NCBI RefSeq assembly: GCF_000378485.1
Contig: NZ_KB899974.1
Coordinates: 94,354 to 158,353 of the forward strand
Origin: Flavobacterium rivuli WB 3.3-2 = DSM 21788
GTDB lineage: Bacteria > Bacteroidota > Bacteroidia > Flavobacteriales > Flavobacteriaceae
Reading direction: 5' to 3'
DNA length: 64,000 nucleotides
Part shown: piece after piece, positions 53,521-62,396 of the stretch
Position numbering within the stretch: position 1 is the first letter of the stretch
Layout of the letters: every line of letters begins with the position of its first letter
The notes under the pieces: model-generated
Told to the model about the DNA's origin: nothing
The model's input: only the letters and a program-made list of their open reading frames with translations
Databases searched by the model: none
Position numbers and translations under genes: made by a program

Positions 53521-53552
53521 AAACCCTGCAAATTCAAGGATTTGCAGGGTTT
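53521..53552 (-). terminator. terminator of the GH95 gene
   Basis: AAACCCTGCAAAT (53521-53533) and ATTTGCAGGGTTT (53540-53552) are a perfect 13-bp stem with loop TCAAGG; on the minus strand TTCTGTTTTT follows. It lies 70 bp after the GH95 stop and just upstream of the integrase remnant, so it could also have been an insertion target. Confidence 0.75.
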
Positions 53553-53621
53553 CTCACGCTTTTTTAGGGTTTTTTAAAAATTTGGAAAATATAGAAACGA
53601 ACCCAAGTCTGGAGATTATGT

Positions 53622-56081
53622 TTACAATATCGATTTTAATAGGTATTCATACCCCTTTCTAGTTTTAAAACTAATAGTATAACCTATAGCTGATTTTACG
53701 CTTTTTAAATGCAGTGACTTAATTTCAAAAGGCTCGTTTGCTCTTATGGTACAATCATTTCCATTTTTAGAAACAATTTTGGCTGATGAAAGCTTGCCTT
53801 CATCCCAGCTAATATCTACAATGAAATTGCCTCTTGCCACAATACCTTTAATAGTGCCATTGGCCCAGACATTAGGTAAAGCAGGCAGTAGTTGTATTTC
53901 TTCATTTTGGCTTTGCATAAGCATTTCTATAACGCCGGCGGTACCTGCAAAGTTACCATCTATTTGAAATGGGGGGTGCGCATCAAAAAGATTAGCGTAT
54001 ACACCACCACCGCTGTTATAATGAGGGTCGCTTTCTTTAGTAAGGCGCAACTGGTTCCTAAATAACTTATAGGCATGGTTGCCATCTAAAAGGCGTGCCC
54101 ACATATTTACTTTCCAAGCCAGGCTCCAGCCGGTGCCACCATCGCCGCGCAGTTCTAACGTTTTTTTGGCAGCATTGGCAAGATCGGGTGTTTTTAATGG
54201 CGATATTAAGTTTGTAGGGTGCAATGCATATAGGTGAGACATATGCCTATGGTGTGGGTCTTCTTCTTCAAAATCTTTGTACCACTCTAACAACTGGCCT
54301 TTACTGCCAATTTTAAATGGGAATAATTTTTGGTTAGCAGTTATAATAGTGTCTCTAAAATCCTCATCGGTATTTAAGATGGTTGACGCTGCTGTAATGT
54401 TAGCAAATAAATCTTTAATAATACCCATATCCATAGTACTTGCCACTGTTACGGCTCCTTTCTTTTTACCATCGTAATAATACCTGTTTTCTGGCGAGGT
54501 AGATGGCATTGTAACTAAATAGCCGTCTTTATCTTTTTGTAGCCAGTCTAAAGTAAACTCTGCGGCACCCTTCATAATAGGATAGGCTTCTTTAAGGTAT
54601 TTCTTATCGCCGGTAAACTGATAATGTTCCCATAAATGCCTGCTTAGCCAGTTGGCTCCCATATACCAGTTTGCCCACATAGGGTCGCCTTTACCAAGGT
54701 CGCCCACTGGATTGCTTAAAGCCCAGATATCAGAGTTATGGTGTACTACCCAACCGTGTGCATGGTAAAAGCTTTGTGCTGTTTCTGCACCGGTAACTGA
54801 AAGGTTCTTTATAAGATCATTTAACGGAGAGAACAACTCCGAAAGGTTTGCCGTTTCTACAGGCCAGTAATTCATTTGAAGGTTAATATTAGTTGTATAG
54901 TTGCTGCTCCAGGGCGCGCGCAATTCCTTATTCCAAATTCCCTGTAAATTAGCAGGTGCGCCTTTAGTGCGTGATGAAGATATTAGTAAATACCGCCCGT
55001 ATTGAAAAAATAGTGCTTCAAGGTTTGCATCTTTTGCACCGGTAGCATAGTCTTCAAGCCGTTTATCTGTAGGTTGATTGCTCTTATTAGTTTCGCTGTT
55101 ATTAAGGTTTAAAGAAACGCGATTAAAAAAGTGGTGAAAATCTTCCAGATGCTCTTTAAGTAATCGGTCATACTTTTTGCCATCAGCTTTTGCAAGATAC
55201 TCTTCTGCCAGTTTTTTTTCATCTTTACCTTCGCTGTCCGGGCATTTATCAAAACCATTAAAGCTTGTAGCTGCCGATAGTACAAGTACAACTTCGGTAG
55301 CATTTTTAATATCTATACTATTATCGCTATTGGTAGTAAGTGTACCACTTTTAATAATGGGTTTTACAATTAATGCAAAACGCATGCCGCCGCAACCACC
55401 ATCTTTATAAACCACGGCTTCCTTATTATAATTAATATAACTGGGATCTGTATTAGCGGGGGCTTTGCCATTTAAAAACAAGGCTTGTTGTTTTATAGAA
55501 CTTTTATATTGTAGTTGACTATTGGCATTAACTGTAATCGAAAGTTTATTGGGCTCGCTGGCTGTAAGCCTCACAATAATACATTGCCCCGGTGCCGATG
55601 CAAAAACTTCGCGTTTGTAAGATATTCCATCAGCGGTAAAAGTTGTTGTGGCTACACCATCTTGTATATTTAGATCTCTGTAATAAGCAGATGGTTTAGC
55701 ATTACCCAAATCTTGCTTTAATAACAGGTCGCCTAATGGCAGGTAACTTTGGCTGTAAACGCCCTGCATTTTTTTTGTTAGCTCATAAGCTTTTTCATAA
55801 TCGCCATTAATTAAAGCTTCCCTTGTAGGCGCTAAATTTTCGAAAGCTGTAGGGTTTATGTTTTTTAATACCGGCCCACCACTCCATAATGTAGCTTCGT
55901 TAAGTTGTATAAGTTCTTCATTAACCCGGCCAAAAACCATAGCTCCAAGCCGCCCATTACCAATAGGCAATGCCTCCGTCCATACGGTTGCAGGCTGGTT
56001 ATAATGAAGTTTTAATTCTTGTTGTGAATAAGCACTTGTTGCAAATAATAATAGTAAAAAAGCTTTGTGTATTTTTATCAT
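53622..56081 (-). CDS. glycoside hydrolase family 95 (alpha-L-fucosidase-like)
   Basis: An 819-residue secreted enzyme (ATG at 56081 chosen for its signal peptide MIKIHKAFLLLLFATSAYS; an ATG 18 codons upstream gives no signal). GH95 marks: ALPIGNGRLGAMVFG near the N-terminus, LNEATLWSGGP, NLQGIWN, NINLQMNYWPVE and the (alpha/alpha)6 barrel with HRHMSHLYALHP and DGNFAGTAGVIEMLMQS. The known activities are alpha-1,2-L-fucosidase and alpha-L-galactosidase by inversion. It lies in a PUL with SusC/SusD and a GH2, so it probably trims fucosyl or L-galactosyl caps. No T9SS or lipid signal, so likely periplasmic. Confidence 0.92.
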   Translation of the reverse strand: MIKIHKAFLLLLFATSAYSQQELKLHYNQPATVWTEALPIGNGRLGAMVFGRVNEELIQLNEATLWSGGPVLKNINPTAFENLAPTREALINGDYEKAYELTKKMQGVYSQSYLPLGDLLLKQDLGNAKPSAYYRDLNIQDGVATTTFTADGISYKREVFASAPGQCIIVRLTASEPNKLSITVNANSQLQYKSSIKQQALFLNGKAPANTDPSYINYNKEAVVYKDGGCGGMRFALIVKPIIKSGTLTTNSDNSIDIKNATEVVLVLSAATSFNGFDKCPDSEGKDEKKLAEEYLAKADGKKYDRLLKEHLEDFHHFFNRVSLNLNNSETNKSNQPTDKRLEDYATGAKDANLEALFFQYGRYLLISSSRTKGAPANLQGIWNKELRAPWSSNYTTNINLQMNYWPVETANLSELFSPLNDLIKNLSVTGAETAQSFYHAHGWVVHHNSDIWALSNPVGDLGKGDPMWANWYMGANWLSRHLWEHYQFTGDKKYLKEAYPIMKGAAEFTLDWLQKDKDGYLVTMPSTSPENRYYYDGKKKGAVTVASTMDMGIIKDLFANITAASTILNTDEDFRDTIITANQKLFPFKIGSKGQLLEWYKDFEEEDPHHRHMSHLYALHPTNLISPLKTPDLANAAKKTLELRGDGGTGWSLAWKVNMWARLLDGNHAYKLFRNQLRLTKESDPHYNSGGGVYANLFDAHPPFQIDGNFAGTAGVIEMLMQSQNEEIQLLPALPNVWANGTIKGIVARGNFIVDISWDEGKLSSAKIVSKNGNDCTIRANEPFEIKSLHLKSVKSAIGYTISFKTRKGYEYLLKSIL

Positions 56082-56238
56082 CTTGTGTGTAATAGGCAAT
56101 TGAATAGTAAAGGCATGTAATTTGAATAACAACATCAGGCCTTAATAGATCCTGACTATTACAAATTACTGAATTCAAAAATATAGTAATCAGTTAAAAA
56201 AAAATTGAGGCGTATTATCAATTGGTTGTGAAAAATTA

Positions 56239-57090
56239 TTAATTATACGATTTTTGATATTTTAAAGGAGTTTGTCCAGTAATTTCTTTAAAACATTGAT
56301 GAAAGCTCGAAAAGTTTAAAAAACCACTTTCAAAGCAAATTTCCTTAACTGTCATTCTTTTCTCGATAAGCATTTTGCAGGCATTTCCTATTCTTATTTC
56401 ATTTACAAATTCAGAATATGTTTTGCCTGTTCTCAATTTAAAAAATTTACAAAATGAGGTACGGCTCATTTTTGCCTCATTAGCAATTTTATCAAGGCTA
56501 ATTTTTTGACTATAATTTTTAAGGGTGTAATTATAAATTGCCTGCATTCGGTCTCTTTCAGATTCCTGAAAATTTGCCCTAAAACCTAATGAGACCAATA
56601 TCTGCGCCTTCATGCACTTACTGATTTCTAAAAGTACCTCAATTAGGTTTATTATTTTTTTGGGACCTTGCGACTCTATTACCTGTATGATTGATTTTGT
56701 AAGGCAATTATCAAAATTATCTTCTATTTGTATACCCCTTTTAGATTTTTCTATGACCCTGCTAATTTCCAGGTTTTCCGGCAGGTATAAAAAGTCTTTT
56801 CCCCAAAAGTTCTTATTAAAATGCACTACATACACCTCAATTTCCGATTCCTTGTCCCGTTCGCTAAACTGCCAGTAATGCGGTAAATTGCTACCCACAA
56901 GTACAACATCACCACTTTTAAAATTTCTTATATTATCGCCAACAAATTGCGTACCAGATCCCTTTTTAAAGTATATGAGTTCAATTTCTTCATGGTAATG
57001 CCACCAACTATTTATATCGGGCAAAATTTCTCTTTTTGCTGTGAATGACCTGGTAGAGTTTGGGGAAATAGTAAGATGATGTGGTTTCAA
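56239..57090 (-). CDS. AraC family transcriptional regulator
   Basis: A 283-residue cupin-AraC protein. N-terminal cupin: WWHYHEEIELIYFKKGSG and HYWQF; C-terminal helix-turn-helix pair: SLDKIANEAKMSRTSFCKFF and VKEICFESGFLNFSSFHQCF. Transcribed with or ahead of GH95 and divergent from susC. It differs from the hybrid two-component or anti-sigma regulators usual in such loci, and most likely activates this locus in response to a sugar released from the glycan. Confidence 0.88.
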   Translation of the reverse strand: MKPHHLTISPNSTRSFTAKREILPDINSWWHYHEEIELIYFKKGSGTQFVGDNIRNFKSGDVVLVGSNLPHYWQFSERDKESEIEVYVVHFNKNFWGKDFLYLPENLEISRVIEKSKRGIQIEDNFDNCLTKSIIQVIESQGPKKIINLIEVLLEISKCMKAQILVSLGFRANFQESERDRMQAIYNYTLKNYSQKISLDKIANEAKMSRTSFCKFFKLRTGKTYSEFVNEIRIGNACKMLIEKRMTVKEICFESGFLNFSSFHQCFKEITGQTPLKYQKSYN

Positions 57091-57555
57091 CGATAACGAT
57101 ATTTTAAGCTAATTTAAGCATAAAATATGCATTTGATATTTTTGGGATAATAAAACTTAATAATTGGATAATTTTTCAAAATTTAGATGCTCAAAAATGC
57201 CATTAATTTGTAAAAGTAATTAACGGTTTTTTAACATTATAAATGCGAATAATGTTTTTATCGCTTTAATAATACCATAAATTTTTTTAAGCAAAACAGT
57301 TGTTAGAAGGAAATATCTTTTAGCAGCAAATGATTGAAATTAAAGTTTTCATGTTAGGGTAGTTACTACTTGTATGCACAAAAGTAGAGCCATTAATTCA
57401 ACATGAAGTAATGAAAAGATTGCGTTTTGTTAGCTATGTAAAGGATTTTTTTTAGCGCCTAACGTTTGACCTATTCACTAAAACGTTGTAGTGCACATTG
57501 TTGTGAAAGGCAACACTTAATTAATGTATTATCTATTTTAATTTAATGTACAAGT
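57091..57555. other. divergent control region of the PUL
   Basis: 465 bp without a gene between the AraC regulator and susC. It holds a -7-like TATTTTTG at 57137-57144 on the plus strand, far from susC and lacking a -33 TTG, and an inverted repeat AACGTTT (57461-57467) / AAACGTT (57481-57487), 20 bp centre to centre, about 70 bp before susC. The repeat is a candidate regulator site. No other structure was seen. Confidence 0.45.
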
Positions 57556-60500
57556 ATGATGAATCAATTACTCAAAGGAAATGTAGCGAAAGCAAAAGAT
57601 AGTGCTTTGCAACCCTATCCTAATTTATGGCTGGTGTGTATAATAACGCTCCTGTCATTTCCGGTTTTTGCACAACAGCAGGTTACTGGAAAAGTGGTCG
57701 CGGCAGATAACGCTAATGAAACGCTTATCGGCGCATCTGTACTTTCTAAAGCTACAAAAAATGTTGCTAATACCGACGACAGGGGAAGTTATTCTATTGC
57801 TGCTACAGCAACTGATACTTTGGTTTTTACTTATTTAGGTTTTGCCACTAAAGAAGTGTATGTAAATGGAAAATCTGTTATTGATGTGTCATTAACACCC
57901 GACAAGCAAGTACTTGATGAAGTAGTTGTTGTAGGATACGGCACCCAAAAGAAAATTAACCTTACGGGCTCTGTATCAGCAATAGCATCGAAAGATTTAG
58001 AAAACAGGCCCATTACGCAGGCATCACAGGCTCTGTCAGGACTAACGTCAGGAATTGTAGTGTCCCAAACATCAGGCAGGCCAGGTAATGATGGTGCCAG
58101 TATAACTATTAGAGGACAAGGGTCGTATGGAGCAGGGGGTAGCCCATTAGTAATTTTAGATGGTATCGCGGTATCACTTAACGATGTAGATCCTAATAAT
58201 ATAAAGAGTATTTCTGTACTTAAAGACGCAGCATCAGCGGCAATTTATGGTAGCAGGGCTGCAAATGGTGTAATTATAATTGAGACAAAAAGGGGGCAGG
58301 CAGGGACTATGCAGGTTAATTATAACAGCTATGCAGGTTTTCAGAGTGCTGTAGCATTGCCTGACTTTTTAGATTCTGCCGGGTATGCCGCAATGAGAAA
58401 TGAAGCTAATGCAAATATGGGGCAGGCTGCTTCGTATACTGATGCTGACATCGAAAAATTCCGCAATCAATCAGACCCTGACAATTACCCAAATGTTCCC
58501 CATTTAAAAAACCTGCTTAATTCAGGATCAGGCTTCCAGACTAACCATAATCTTACCTTTATGGGTGGAAATGAAAAAACACGGTATTTGTTTTCTACTA
58601 CTTATTTAGAACAAAACGGCCTCGTGGCTAAAAACGATTACAAAAAGTATAATTTTATGCTTAATGTAGACAGTAAAATAAAGGAGAATCTTACCCTTAA
58701 AGTAAATTTAATGGGATATACATCAGAAACCAACGAGCCTATACAATCTGAAGGTGATATGATGAGCATTATAGGCTACGCTGTACGTGAAGGCCCTATT
58801 TACGCAGGCAGAAAGTCGGATGGTACTTATGGCTACCAGGATAATTATAGCCCTGAAGCATGGGTAGATAGTAACTCATTTAAAAAGGGAACTAATAAAA
58901 ACTTTTTAGGAAGCGGTGAATTGGCATGGCAACCTATAGAGGGGCTTACCCTAAGTGGTAAAGCCGGCTATAACCTGTTTAGCTTCTATGATAAAAATTA
59001 TTTGGCTGAAGTACAGTTTGATCAATATAAAACTATAGGCCCTAATAATTTAAATGTATATTCAGGGCAGGGTACTCAGGTTACGTTACAGGCATTAGCT
59101 ACTTATACTAAAACAATTAAAGACCACAGTTTTACGCTTCTGGGGGGCGCATCTCAGGAAAAATATTCTGACTGGAGCCTTAACGGTTACCGTAGGAACT
59201 TTCCAAATAACTTACTTAGCGAGCTTAATGCGGCCTCAGCTGAAGGCATGACAACTTCAGGATCTGCGTCAGAGTGGGCTATCAGGTCCTATTTTGGAAG
59301 GTTGAATTATTCTTTTGGCAACAAGTATTTATTTGAAGCTAATATAAGGACTGATGGTACATCGAGGTTTCCAAGCGAAGGCCGTTGGGGTGTATTCCCA
59401 TCTTTTTCGGGAGGCTGGATCGTATCTGAAGAATCTTTCCTTAAAGATAAATTATCATGGCTTCAAACTTTTAAGCTTCGTGCTTCATGGGGTAAGCTGG
59501 GCAATCAAAATGTAGGGTCATATCCTTACCAAAACAGGGTTAGCCTAGGGCAAAACTATTCTTTTGGGGGAGCTTTATTACCGGGTGCTGCTGTAACAAC
59601 TACAAGTAATTCTGATATAACCTGGGAGAGTACAGCTACAACTGATTTTGGCTTGGATGCTAATTTTTTTGATGGAAAATTAGGGCTTGTTGCCGATTTT
59701 TTCAATAAAAAAACATCTGGTGTACTTTATGGGGTAACCACTTCATCAGTATTAGGTATGGGTACATCTCCGGTAAATGTAGGTGGTGTAAAAAATACAG
59801 GGTTTGAGGTTGCTCTTAACTATAGCCAACAAATAGGTAATCTTAAAATAGGAATTAGCCCTAACTTCTCCTATATAAAAAATGAAGTTACGGAGTTATC
59901 TAGCGGACTTAGCGAAGATATTAATAGTAACTTGTTTGTAGGGCAGCCTATAGGTGTTATATATGGTTATGTTGCAGATGGCTTGTTTGTAAACCAGGAT
60001 GATGTGTCAGCATATCCATCACAGCCTTATGCAGCAGAACCGGGACTGGTTAGATACAAAGATATTAGCGGTCCGGATGGTGTCCCGGATGGTAAAGTGG
60101 ATGCTACTTACGATAGGAAAGTTATAGGTAATACAATGCCAAAATATACTTATGGACTTAATTTAACAGCTAATTATCGAGGCTTTGATTTTGCTACACT
60201 ACTGCAAGGGCTTGGCGGTTATGATAAACAATTATCTTCCTATCAGGCCTACGCATTTTATAATGGAGGACAGATACAACAGTGGCAGGCAGATAACCGT
60301 TGGACAGAAGCGAATCCTGACAGAAATGCATCATATCCTAAATTAACCAGTCTTAATGGTGGTAGCGGTACTACGATGACATCTACATATTGGTTACGGA
60401 ACGCAAGTTTTTTGAGGGTTAAAAATATACAAATTGGATATACTTTACCAGATAGCCTGGTAAAAGATAAATTAAAAATGTCAAGACTGAGATTTTATAT

Positions 60501-60621
60501 TGGGGGTCAAAATGTCCTTTCATTCAATCATTTTTATAAGGGTTGGGACCCAGAAATGGGTGGTGGCAATTTTTATCCTATCACTAAAACATATACACTT
60601 GGCTTAAACGCATCTTTTTAA
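57556..60621 (+). CDS. SusC/RagA-family TonB-dependent outer-membrane transporter
   Basis: A 1021-residue glycan importer. Signal peptide ends at PVFAQQ after a 40-residue N-terminus; a carboxypeptidase-D-like regulatory domain follows (VTGKVVAADNANETLIGASV, YLGFATKEV). The SusC TonB-box region DEVVVVGYGTQK, the plug (ITIRGQGSYG, PLVILDGIAV, LKDAASAAIYGSRAANGVIII) and a 22-strand barrel ending LGLNASF complete it. Works with SusD as a lidded transporter. 12 bp separate it from susD. Confidence 0.95.
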   Translation: MMNQLLKGNVAKAKDSALQPYPNLWLVCIITLLSFPVFAQQQVTGKVVAADNANETLIGASVLSKATKNVANTDDRGSYSIAATATDTLVFTYLGFATKEVYVNGKSVIDVSLTPDKQVLDEVVVVGYGTQKKINLTGSVSAIASKDLENRPITQASQALSGLTSGIVVSQTSGRPGNDGASITIRGQGSYGAGGSPLVILDGIAVSLNDVDPNNIKSISVLKDAASAAIYGSRAANGVIIIETKRGQAGTMQVNYNSYAGFQSAVALPDFLDSAGYAAMRNEANANMGQAASYTDADIEKFRNQSDPDNYPNVPHLKNLLNSGSGFQTNHNLTFMGGNEKTRYLFSTTYLEQNGLVAKNDYKKYNFMLNVDSKIKENLTLKVNLMGYTSETNEPIQSEGDMMSIIGYAVREGPIYAGRKSDGTYGYQDNYSPEAWVDSNSFKKGTNKNFLGSGELAWQPIEGLTLSGKAGYNLFSFYDKNYLAEVQFDQYKTIGPNNLNVYSGQGTQVTLQALATYTKTIKDHSFTLLGGASQEKYSDWSLNGYRRNFPNNLLSELNAASAEGMTTSGSASEWAIRSYFGRLNYSFGNKYLFEANIRTDGTSRFPSEGRWGVFPSFSGGWIVSEESFLKDKLSWLQTFKLRASWGKLGNQNVGSYPYQNRVSLGQNYSFGGALLPGAAVTTTSNSDITWESTATTDFGLDANFFDGKLGLVADFFNKKTSGVLYGVTTSSVLGMGTSPVNVGGVKNTGFEVALNYSQQIGNLKIGISPNFSYIKNEVTELSSGLSEDINSNLFVGQPIGVIYGYVADGLFVNQDDVSAYPSQPYAAEPGLVRYKDISGPDGVPDGKVDATYDRKVIGNTMPKYTYGLNLTANYRGFDFATLLQGLGGYDKQLSSYQAYAFYNGGQIQQWQADNRWTEANPDRNASYPKLTSLNGGSGTTMTSTYWLRNASFLRVKNIQIGYTLPDSLVKDKLKMSRLRFYIGGQNVLSFNHFYKGWDPEMGGGNFYPITKTYTLGLNASF

Positions 60622-60633
60622 CATATAAATATC

Positions 60634-62265
60634 ATGAAAACTATAAAATATAAATTTTTATCTCCGGCTAAAGTACTTTGTGTCATTACAATGTCCGTTC
60701 TTACTATTGGTTGTACAGAAGATTTTTTAGACAAGCAGCCGTTAGATCAGATTTCTGATGCTACTTTTTGGAAAACTGAAAATGATGCTATGCTGGCGCT
60801 TACCGGTTGCTACAATATTGGTGCTTACTGGGCAGGTCAGGATTTTTTTAACGGCATTTCTTTACTATGGCTGGATCTTGCGGCAGGCGATGGATCGGAA
60901 AAAGAATTTTATCCCGACCATATGACTGATGGAACATTAAACTCAAGTTATTGGGTTACTGCTGCATATTGGTCAAACACTTACGGTAAGATATCTAAGT
61001 GTAATAATTTTTTGGATCATATTGATGCTGTACCAATGGATGAGGTAAAGAAAGCCATGATGAAAGCAGAGATACGCACCCTAAGGGCATATTGCTACTT
61101 TAACCTGGCCTTGTATTTTGGTAATGTGCCACTGTCAACCCATTTATTAACAGTAGAGGAAGCGAATAACATACCGCAAACGTCAAGGGCAGATGTATGG
61201 GCTTTTGCAGAGCAGGAACTTGCAGCAAGTTATCCCGATTTACCATCTACCCGCCCTTCTAATGAAGATGGTCGTATTACAGCGGGTGCTTCATTAGCTT
61301 TTTTAGGACGTGTGCAAATGGCCGAGCAAAAATGGCATGATGCAGCATTAACTTATAAGCAAATTATCGATAGCCAAGTTTACATAATTGATCAGGCGGG
61401 CTTTGCGCAATTGTTTTGGCAAACAGGTGAAAGCAGTAAGGAAGTAATTTTTAGTACACAATATCAGCCAGATGTTTATGCCCAGGTTTTGCCACAGTAC
61501 CTTTACCCTGAAACTTATGGAGGATGGCACCAATTTTCACCTTATAATGAGTTAGTGCAGTCATATGAATGTACTGATGGTAAAACGATTGAACTATCAC
61601 CACTTTATAACTCGAGCACTCCGTACGATAACAGGGATCCGAGGCTTGATTATACTATTATGATATCTGATAGAACTCAATTTAAAGGCGTTACCTACGT
61701 ATCAAGGCCAGACTCATCGTCGCCCGATAGAATAAGCAGGTACAGCTGGAGCGGCTACTGCATTAACAAGCTAATGGATCCTACTTTTGATGGTAACCTA
61801 ATGAACTATGGTGGTAATTTCCCGGTAGTGCGTTATCCTGAAGTTTTACTCGGCTATCTTGAATCTAAGCTTGAGGCAGGTGAGGGTATTACACAGTCAT
61901 TGTTAGATGAAACTGTAAACCTTATACGTAACAGGCCAACCGTAAATATGCCTGATGTTACCACTACGGATCCTAACGCAGTAAGAGAAATACTTCGTAG
62001 GGAACGTAAAGTAGAACTGGCTTTTGAAGGTATACATTATTACGATATTTTACGTTGGGGTACAGCTGGACAAGAATTAAACAGGCAGTTTACAGGTATG
62101 AAGTTAACAAATACTCCTGAAAGCTATAGCGACTATCCGGTAGACAGTAATGGTTTTTACATCTATCAACGAAGGAATTTTATTGTGGGCGTAAACGAGC
62201 TTTGGCCCATACCACAAACAGAATTAAATATCAATAAAAACTTAGTTCAAAATCCGGGCTATTAA
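60634..62265 (+). CDS. SusD/RagB-family nutrient-binding lipoprotein
   Basis: A 543-residue surface glycan-binding lipoprotein. Lipobox LTIGC is followed by the SusD N-terminal sequence EDFLDKQPLDQISDATFWKTE. TPR-like helices bind SusC (AEIRTLRAYCYFNLALYFG), and the C-terminal RERKVELAFEGIHYYDILRWG and WPIPQTELNINKNLVQNPGY are family hallmarks. It forms the lid of the transporter. Confidence 0.95.
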   Translation: MKTIKYKFLSPAKVLCVITMSVLTIGCTEDFLDKQPLDQISDATFWKTENDAMLALTGCYNIGAYWAGQDFFNGISLLWLDLAAGDGSEKEFYPDHMTDGTLNSSYWVTAAYWSNTYGKISKCNNFLDHIDAVPMDEVKKAMMKAEIRTLRAYCYFNLALYFGNVPLSTHLLTVEEANNIPQTSRADVWAFAEQELAASYPDLPSTRPSNEDGRITAGASLAFLGRVQMAEQKWHDAALTYKQIIDSQVYIIDQAGFAQLFWQTGESSKEVIFSTQYQPDVYAQVLPQYLYPETYGGWHQFSPYNELVQSYECTDGKTIELSPLYNSSTPYDNRDPRLDYTIMISDRTQFKGVTYVSRPDSSSPDRISRYSWSGYCINKLMDPTFDGNLMNYGGNFPVVRYPEVLLGYLESKLEAGEGITQSLLDETVNLIRNRPTVNMPDVTTTDPNAVREILRRERKVELAFEGIHYYDILRWGTAGQELNRQFTGMKLTNTPESYSDYPVDSNGFYIYQRRNFIVGVNELWPIPQTELNINKNLVQNPGY

Positions 62266-62302
62266 TATAATAAATTGTTGGGTTAGTAAATAGAGTGATT
62301 GT

Positions 62303-62353
62303 AATGCAGTATGCCCAGGGTGATGAGCCATTTCACCATTGGGCAGCTGCATT
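62303..62353 (+). promoter_or_regulatory. long stem-loop between susD and the GH2 gene
   Basis: AATGCAG-ta-TGCCCA-g-GGTGA pairs with TCACC-at-TGGGCA-g-CTGCATT over three helical segments (18 bp in all) with a 9-nt loop. No T run follows, so it is better seen as an RNA stability or partial-readthrough element that sets the ratio of susCD to GH2 message. Confidence 0.65.
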
Positions 62354-62396
62354 TATTAAATTATATATATTATAATCCTCGCATTAAACATAAAGA

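Noticed and set aside
53521..53552. tRNA 3' end or tRNA-like attachment site at the hairpin
   Set aside because: No acceptor, anticodon or T-arm can be traced; it is a simple stem with a T run.
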